NCBI GenBank assembly: GCA_049324875.1
Contig: JBMONC010000063.1
Coordinates: forward strand, 12,211 to 76,210
DNA: 64,000 bases
Direction: 5' to 3'
Source: JAWLHU01 sp049324875
GTDB lineage: Bacteria; Bacillota; Sulfobacillia; Symbiobacteriales; Symbiobacteriaceae
The notes beneath the pieces are model-generated. The model worked only from the letters and a program-made list of their open reading frames with translations. It was not told where the DNA came from and made no database searches. Positions 59,566 through 64,000 of this stretch are shown here, piece after piece. Within the stretch, counting starts at the first letter, position 1. The number at the start of each line of letters is the position of its first letter. The position numbers and the translations under genes were made by a program.

Positions 59566-60084
59566 CTACACCGGTATGCAGAGCCGCTGCCCGATCAGCA
59601 GGGCCCTGGGGTTGACTCCCGGATTCGCCCGGATCAGTGCCTGCACGGGCAGGTTCAGGCGGCGGGCGATGGAGGCGAAGGTGTCGCCCCGCCTCACCAC
59701 ATAGGTCCGGGCTCCCGGGGGGCAGGCGACCGGCGGGGTGGCCAGTGGGATGCAGATCACCTGGCCCACCGCCAGGCGGTTCGGGTCGATGCCGGGGTTG
59801 GCCTCCAGCAGGTCATCCAGCGAGACCCGGAAGGTGGCGGCGATCCGCCAGAGGGTCTCCCCCGGGCGGATCCGGTAGTAGTTCCCCTCGGGACAGGGAG
59901 GGTAGATCACCTGCCGGGGAACGCAGAGCACCTGTCCCACCCGCAGGGCGTTCGGATCGGCGAAGGGGTTGGCCGACATGATGGCCGGCACGCTGGTGTT
60001 GTACCGGGCCGCCAACCGGTAGAAGGTCTCACCGGGCTGGATCCTGTGGGGTACGGTCCCTGGTGGACATCCCATGGGGGTCAT
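59566..60084 (-). CDS. Triple-LysM peptidoglycan-binding protein
   Basis: A 172-residue protein made almost wholly of three LysM repeats: IQPGETFYRLAARYNTS...LRVGQVLCVP, IRPGETLWRIAATFRVS...LAVGQVICIP and VRRGDTFASIARRLNLP...LLIGQRLCIPV. Each starts with a Cys-Pro-Pro-Gly or Cys-Pro-Glu-Gly link. There is no signal peptide and no catalytic domain. Proteins of this form in spore-formers are often coat or cortex-associated; that role is inference. Confidence 0.92.
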   Translation of the reverse strand: MTPMGCPPGTVPHRIQPGETFYRLAARYNTSVPAIMSANPFADPNALRVGQVLCVPRQVIYPPCPEGNYYRIRPGETLWRIAATFRVSLDDLLEANPGIDPNRLAVGQVICIPLATPPVACPPGARTYVVRRGDTFASIARRLNLPVQALIRANPGVNPRALLIGQRLCIPV

Positions 60085-60156
60085 GCGCTCATCTCCTCGG
60101 ATGGAGGGATCCCTCCCATCCTATGCAGAGCGCCGGCACCGGGTCATCCCCCATCC

Positions 60157-60897
60157 TCAGGCCGCCAGCTGGAGCGCCGCCAGGATCTCCTCCCGCAGCC
60201 GCACGAACCGGGCATCGGTCCGGCTCCGGGGCCGGGGCAGGTCCAGCAGGATCTCCCGGATCACCCGGCCCGGCCGGTGGCTCATGACGAAGACCCGGTC
60301 GGCCAGGTAGAGCGCTTCCTCGATGTCGTGGGTGATCAGCAGCACCGTCTTGCCCGACCCCTGCCAGAGCCGGAGCAGCTCGTCCTGCATGGTCAGCCGG
60401 GTCATGGCATCCAGGGCGCCGTAGGGCTCATCCAGCAGCAGCACCTCGGGGTCGACCACCAGCGCCCGGGCGATGGCGGCCCGCTGGCGCATGCCGCCCG
60501 AGAGCTGGTGCGGGTAGTAGCGCTCGAACCCCGCGAGGCCGACCCGCTTCAGCACATCCGCCACCCGCTCGGCCCGCTCGGCGCGGCTGGTGCCGGAGAG
60601 CTCCAGGCCAAAGCCCACGTTCTCCGCCACCGTCCGCCAGGGGTAGAGGGCGTGCTCCTGGAAGATCATCATGCGGGAGGGGTCGGGCCCCTCCACCGGC
60701 CTGCCCTGGTGCAGGACCAGCCCCGTGTCGGGCTGCTCCAGCCCCGCCGCCATCCGCAGCAGGGTGGACTTGCCGCAGCCGGAGGGGCCGACGATGGCGG
60801 CGAACTCCCCCCGCCCCACCCCCAGGTGGATGGCGTTCAGCACCGGCAGATCGCCGAACCGCTTGCTGACCCCTTCGAAGCGAATGCCGCCGCTCAT
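60157..60897 (-). CDS. ABC transporter ATPase, nitrate/sulfonate/taurine type
   Basis: A 246-residue ATPase with Walker A GPSGCGKSTL, signature LSGGMRQRAAIARAL, Walker B EVLLLDEPYGALD and switch ITHDIEEAL. It resembles SsuB/TauB/NrtD. It overlaps the permease gene and completes the importer. Confidence 0.94.
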   Translation of the reverse strand: MSGGIRFEGVSKRFGDLPVLNAIHLGVGRGEFAAIVGPSGCGKSTLLRMAAGLEQPDTGLVLHQGRPVEGPDPSRMMIFQEHALYPWRTVAENVGFGLELSGTSRAERAERVADVLKRVGLAGFERYYPHQLSGGMRQRAAIARALVVDPEVLLLDEPYGALDAMTRLTMQDELLRLWQGSGKTVLLITHDIEEALYLADRVFVMSHRPGRVIREILLDLPRPRSRTDARFVRLREEILAALQLAA

Positions 60898-61724
60898 GCC
60901 GCCTCACCTCCCACCGTGTTCCGCCACCGCAGCAGGTAGCGCTTGATCTGCTCCAGGACGAAGTGGTCGATCAGGGCGGCCGAGCCGCCCACCACGATGA
61001 TCCCCACCAGCACCCCCGCCATGTCGGCGGTCTCGCCGGCGAGGCTGATCGACCAACCGAGACCGCTGCTGGCGCCGCCCACCATCTCCGCGGCGATCAG
61101 GGAGCGCCAGGCGTTGCCGAAGGCGACCTGCGCCCCGGTGATCACCGAGGGCATCGTCTCCGGCAGGTAGACCTTCTGCAGCAGCTGCCGGCGGGAGGCG
61201 CCCATCACCCGGGCCACCTCCACGTGGGTCCGGCTGATCCCCTCGGTCCCGTTCATCACCGAGAGCGCCATGGGGAAGAAGGAGGCCAGGGTGATCACCG
61301 AGATGATCGGGATGTCCCCGAAGCCGAAGAGGATCGCCAGGAAGGGGACCCAGGTGATCGGGGGGACCGACTGGAGGATCGAGATCAGCCCCCGCAGGTA
61401 GAGCGCAAAGGACCGGAAGAGGCCGGCCAGCAGGCCGAGCGCCGCCCCCAGCAGGCAGGCCAGCGGGTAGCCCACCCCCAGCCGGTAGAAGCTGGAGCGG
61501 AGCCCGCCCAGGAAGTCCGGGGTGCCCACCAACTCCCCCCACCGCACCACGGTGGCCGGAATTCCCGGCAGCAGGTAGGGGGGCAGGAAGAGGGTGGCCA
61601 CCGTCCAGATCAACCCCAGGGTGGCGATGGCCGCCAGGTAGGCCAGGGCCGTCCGCCACCGGCGGATGGTGAAGAGCCCCCGCCCCGGCGCCCCGGCGGC
61701 CGCCTGCTGCTTAATGACCGCCAT
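60894..61724 (-). CDS. ABC transporter permease, sulfonate/taurine type
   Basis: A 276-residue permease of the SsuC/TauC type with six hydrophobic segments. The EAA-type loop reads EVARVMGASRRQLLQKVYLPE, and ITWVPFLAILFGFGDIP is typical of the family. Its start lies 14 bases inside the end of the binding-protein gene. Confidence 0.93.
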   Translation of the reverse strand: MAVIKQQAAAGAPGRGLFTIRRWRTALAYLAAIATLGLIWTVATLFLPPYLLPGIPATVVRWGELVGTPDFLGGLRSSFYRLGVGYPLACLLGAALGLLAGLFRSFALYLRGLISILQSVPPITWVPFLAILFGFGDIPIISVITLASFFPMALSVMNGTEGISRTHVEVARVMGASRRQLLQKVYLPETMPSVITGAQVAFGNAWRSLIAAEMVGGASSGLGWSISLAGETADMAGVLVGIIVVGGSAALIDHFVLEQIKRYLLRWRNTVGGEAA

Positions 61725-62787
61725 GGCTGGAGGCCACCTTCTGCTGCCAGGTCAGGTCCAGCAGGGCCTTCACATCCACCTGCTGCTTCAACACACCCTG
61801 CTCCAGCATGATCTGGACCACCTCTTCCATCCGCCCGATCTCCTCGGGGGTGATCTCCCAGTGGAACATCTGGGTCTCGATCGCCTTCTGGATCACGTCG
61901 ACCGCCTTCACCTTGGCGCCGGAGGGGCCGGCCAGCTCATCGGCCTGGATGAAGCGCTTGGTCAGCAGCTTGGCGGCCTCCGCCGGCTGCTCCTGCATCA
62001 TGATGATCGCCTCCCGCTGGGCGGTCAGCACCTGGTCGATGGCGGCCCGGTCCTCCGCCAGCACCTTCCCGGTGGTGATCACCACCATGCAGGGGAAGGG
62101 CCAGACCTTGCCGATCTCGTAGATCGCCTCGACATCGGAGGTCGCCCTTGCGATCTGCTCGTAGGGCTCGAAGACGAAGGCGGCATCTACCTGGCCGGCG
62201 GCCAGCGCCTGGATCGCCACATCCGGCTCGACGTAGACGAAGTTGACATCCTTCCGGGTCAGGCCTGCCTGCTTGAAGGTGACGCCGTTGAGCACCACAT
62301 CCGCCGTGGAGCCCTGCTTCTGGGAGGCCAGCTTCTTGCCCTTCAGGTCGGCCACCGTCTTGATCCCGCTGCCCTTCCGGACCAGGATCGAGTGGTAGCC
62401 CATCTGGGCGCCGCCCACGATCTTCAGGTCGGCCCCCTTCTCCGCCCAGGTGAGGGCGTTGGTGAAGCCGAGCACCCCCGCCTGCAGGTGGCCGCCCACC
62501 AGCGCCTTGATCAGGTCGGTGCCGCTGCCGAAGAGGACTAGCTCCACATCCAGCCCGTGCTTCTCGTAGAAGCCGGCGTCCTTGGCCAGCATCGCCTGGG
62601 CGTCATCCATCACGTTCAGGTAGCCCACCTTGATCTTCTTCAGGCTCTTGGGCGCCTCGGCCGCCGGCTGGGCGGGCTGCTGGGCGGGGGACTCCTTCGA
62701 GGCCTTGGGGCTGCCGCAGGCGGCCAGCAGGAGCGCAAGGGAGACCAGGGAGGCCAGGATCTTCACCGGAAATGCCCGCACCATCAT
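61711..62787 (-). CDS. Sulfonate/nitrate-type substrate-binding lipoprotein
   Basis: About 358 residues from the ATG at 62787 (a second ATG follows directly). The signal peptide ends ASLVSLALLLAAC, a lipobox. The mature part is NMT1/SsuA-like: VGYLNVMDDAQAMLAKDAGFYEKHGLDVELVLF, read in pieces, then a GTDLIKALVGGHLQAGVLG pocket segment and GSTADVVLNGV. The linked permease, ATPase and divergent cysK favour an organosulfur substrate. Confidence 0.92.
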   Translation of the reverse strand: MMVRAFPVKILASLVSLALLLAACGSPKASKESPAQQPAQPAAEAPKSLKKIKVGYLNVMDDAQAMLAKDAGFYEKHGLDVELVLFGSGTDLIKALVGGHLQAGVLGFTNALTWAEKGADLKIVGGAQMGYHSILVRKGSGIKTVADLKGKKLASQKQGSTADVVLNGVTFKQAGLTRKDVNFVYVEPDVAIQALAAGQVDAAFVFEPYEQIARATSDVEAIYEIGKVWPFPCMVVITTGKVLAEDRAAIDQVLTAQREAIIMMQEQPAEAAKLLTKRFIQADELAGPSGAKVKAVDVIQKAIETQMFHWEITPEEIGRMEEVVQIMLEQGVLKQQVDVKALLDLTWQQKVASSHGGH

Positions 62788-62846
62788 CTGCACCACTCCC
62801 AATTCCGATAAAACCAATCGGAAATATTATCTTTGGTATGGACTTC

Positions 62847-62876
62847 ATTCTAGAGCCACCCACCACTCCTTGTCAA
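62847..62876 (-). promoter_or_regulatory. Promoter of the ssu-type operon
   Basis: TTGACA (62876-62871) and TAGAAT (62852-62847) on the minus strand, 18-base spacer. Confidence 0.8.
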
Positions 62877-62937
62877 TAAGGTTTTGGTTACTCCGATCGG
62901 TTCACTCGGATTTAATCTCCCGGCGCAGACTTGATCG

Positions 62938-62966
62938 TTGACAGCAGCCCCGAGCCCCTGTATCCT
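62938..62966 (+). promoter_or_regulatory. Promoter of cysK
   Basis: TTGACA (62938-62943) and TATCCT (62961-62966), 17-base spacer; transcription should start near 62973, next to an ATCGGA-type site. Confidence 0.8.
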
Positions 62967-63027
62967 TTGCATATAAATTCGATCGGAATAAGAGCGATTA
63001 ACTCCGACTGTATGAGGGGGCCGTGCC

Positions 63028-63945
63028 ATGCGCTATCTCTCCGTGCTCGATATGATTGGCAACACGCCGGTGGTTCGCCTGAACCGGCTGCCCGACCCGG
63101 CGGGCGCCGAGGTCTGGGTCAAGCTGGAGGGGCGGAACCCCGGCGGCAGCGTGAAGGACCGGCCGGCGCTGAACATGATCCGGGCGGCGGAGGCGGCCGG
63201 GCTGATTCGCCCGGGGGAGAGCACGATCATCGAGCCCACCTCGGGCAACACCGGCATCGGGCTGGCCCTAGTCTGCGCCGTGCGGGGCTACCGGTGCATC
63301 ATCACCATGCCGGACAACGCCACCGCCGAGCGGGTCAAGATCCTGCGGGCCTACGGGGCGGAGGTCCACCTCACCCCCGCCGCCCAGCGGATGCAGGGGG
63401 CGATCGACCTGGCCCACCAGCTGGCGGCTGGGATCCCGGGCTCCTTCATCCCCCAGCAGTTCGAGAACCCGAACAACCCCGAGGTCCACCGGAAGACCAC
63501 CGCCCTGGAGATCCTGGAGCAGATGGAGGGGCGGCTGGACCTCTTCGTCCTGACCGCCGGCACCGGCGGCACGGTGACCGGGACGGGCGAGGTGCTGAAG
63601 CAGCACCTGCCGGCGCTGCAGATCTACGTGGTGGAGCCCGCCTCCTCCCCGGTGCTGGCCGGCGGCCAGCCGGGCCCGCACAAGATCCCCGGCACCGGGC
63701 CGGGCTTCATTCCGGCGATCCTGAACCGGCAGATCTACGACCGGATCTGCCACGTGAAGGATGAGGAGGCGCAGGGGATGGCCCGCCGTCTGGCCACCAC
63801 CGAGGGCCTCCTGCTCGGCGCCTCGGCAGCGGCAGCGGTCCACGTGGCGCTGGAGGCCGCCCGCCAGATGAAGCCGGGCCAGCGTGTCCTGACCATCGCC
63901 CCCGACGGCGGGGAGCGCTACCTGTCGTCCGATCTCTATGAATAG
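63028..63945 (+). CDS. cysK: Cysteine synthase (O-acetylserine sulfhydrylase)
   Basis: A 305-residue enzyme with the PLP-lysine motif NPGGSVKDRPALNM, the substrate loop PTSGNTGIGLAL, and the phosphate-binding TAGTGGTVTGTGE. It makes cysteine from O-acetylserine and sulfide. It is divergent from an organosulfur-type transporter and shares its operator-like sites, so both probably answer to sulfur supply. Confidence 0.96.
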   Translation: MRYLSVLDMIGNTPVVRLNRLPDPAGAEVWVKLEGRNPGGSVKDRPALNMIRAAEAAGLIRPGESTIIEPTSGNTGIGLALVCAVRGYRCIITMPDNATAERVKILRAYGAEVHLTPAAQRMQGAIDLAHQLAAGIPGSFIPQQFENPNNPEVHRKTTALEILEQMEGRLDLFVLTAGTGGTVTGTGEVLKQHLPALQIYVVEPASSPVLAGGQPGPHKIPGTGPGFIPAILNRQIYDRICHVKDEEAQGMARRLATTEGLLLGASAAAAVHVALEAARQMKPGQRVLTIAPDGGERYLSSDLYE

Positions 63946-63953
63946 GAACGTGA

Positions 63954-63983
63954 AAACGCACCATCCTCCGGGGTGGTGCGTTT
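63954..63983 (+). terminator. Terminator of cysK
   Basis: AAACGCACCA and the complementary GGTGCGTTT pair within the last 50 bases of the window. Confidence 0.75.
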
Positions 63984-64000
63984 CGGTATGAGCGTCCCGT

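Larger units (their letters stand above)
62803..62986. promoter_or_regulatory. Cluster of ATCGGA-type operator sites between ssu-type operon and cysK
   Basis: TTCCGAT-N7-ATCGGAA (62803-62823) lies just downstream of the minus-strand promoter. CTCCGATCGG and CTCGGATTT lie between the promoters (about 62891-62913), and TTCGATCGGAA sits just downstream of the cysK promoter (about 62978-62988). The repeated sites suggest one regulator for both directions. Confidence 0.65.

Overview
The window is GC-rich chromosomal DNA with Firmicute-type gene content: Spo0B, the Prp protease next to an L27 with a cleavable N-terminal extension, a T-box leader on leuS, a ComEA, and the rplU-prp-rpmA-spo0B-obg-yhbY-nadD-yqeK-LCP-rsfS order. 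High GC, sporulation genes and many GTG or TTG starts fit a Symbiobacterium-like high-GC spore-former. That assignment is inference; I see no rRNA or tRNA to confirm it. No CRISPR array, insertion sequence or integrase was seen.

Layout. 1-2797: the 5' part of a large minus-strand regulator joining a SARP-type activator, a degenerate GGDEF domain and an ATPase. 3306-9229: a minus-strand operon of ROK regulator, argininosuccinate-lyase-like enzyme, sugar-binding lipoprotein and two permeases. 9432-10766: an exported protein made of two tandem units, each ending in a T4 gp19-like tail-tube domain. 10905-11513: a lipoprotein. 11664-11860: two related 60-bp inverted repeats. 11861-27342: a fifteen-gene minus-strand operon for a contractile phage-tail-like particle (sheath, tube, assembly-chaperone-like protein, hub, spike, PAAR tip, gp25, gpJ, gpI, fibre-like and unknown proteins). 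It has no capsid, terminase, integrase or lysis gene, and no recognisable AAA+ ATPase or long tape measure. A consensus-like promoter precedes the sheath gene.

27575-31388: homogentisate catabolism (hpd, fumarylacetoacetase family, hmgA, flavin reductase). 31552-36869: hisC, a cysteine-synthase-like enzyme, endonuclease IV, a BASS/ACR3-type transporter with a CsoR/CstR-like operator between its promoter hexamers, and azlCD. 36918-42500: comEA, a BON protein, a lipoprotein, a phosphoesterase and leuS under a T-box. 42851-50389: a TPR lipoprotein, two paralogous soluble chemoreceptor-like proteins (the first with a cyclic-di-GMP-I riboswitch) and a class A penicillin-binding protein with an in-frame TAG before a plausible tail. 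50569-58701: the conserved ribosome/NAD/sporulation block, interrupted by a secreted subtilase. 58913-63945: a PAP2 phosphatase, a triple-LysM protein, an ssu-type ABC transporter and a divergent cysK sharing repeated ATCGGA-type sites.

Themes. The tail-like operon, the exported double-gp19 protein and the inverted repeats between them form the most unusual region. Cyclic-di-GMP appears twice (degenerate GGDEF regulator, riboswitch-controlled receptor). Two unlinked leaders, those of the ROK operon and of rplU, carry the same array of three TTTNNAAA palindromes at 12.5-base centre spacing. Coordinates of promoters, terminators and RNA elements come from reading by eye.
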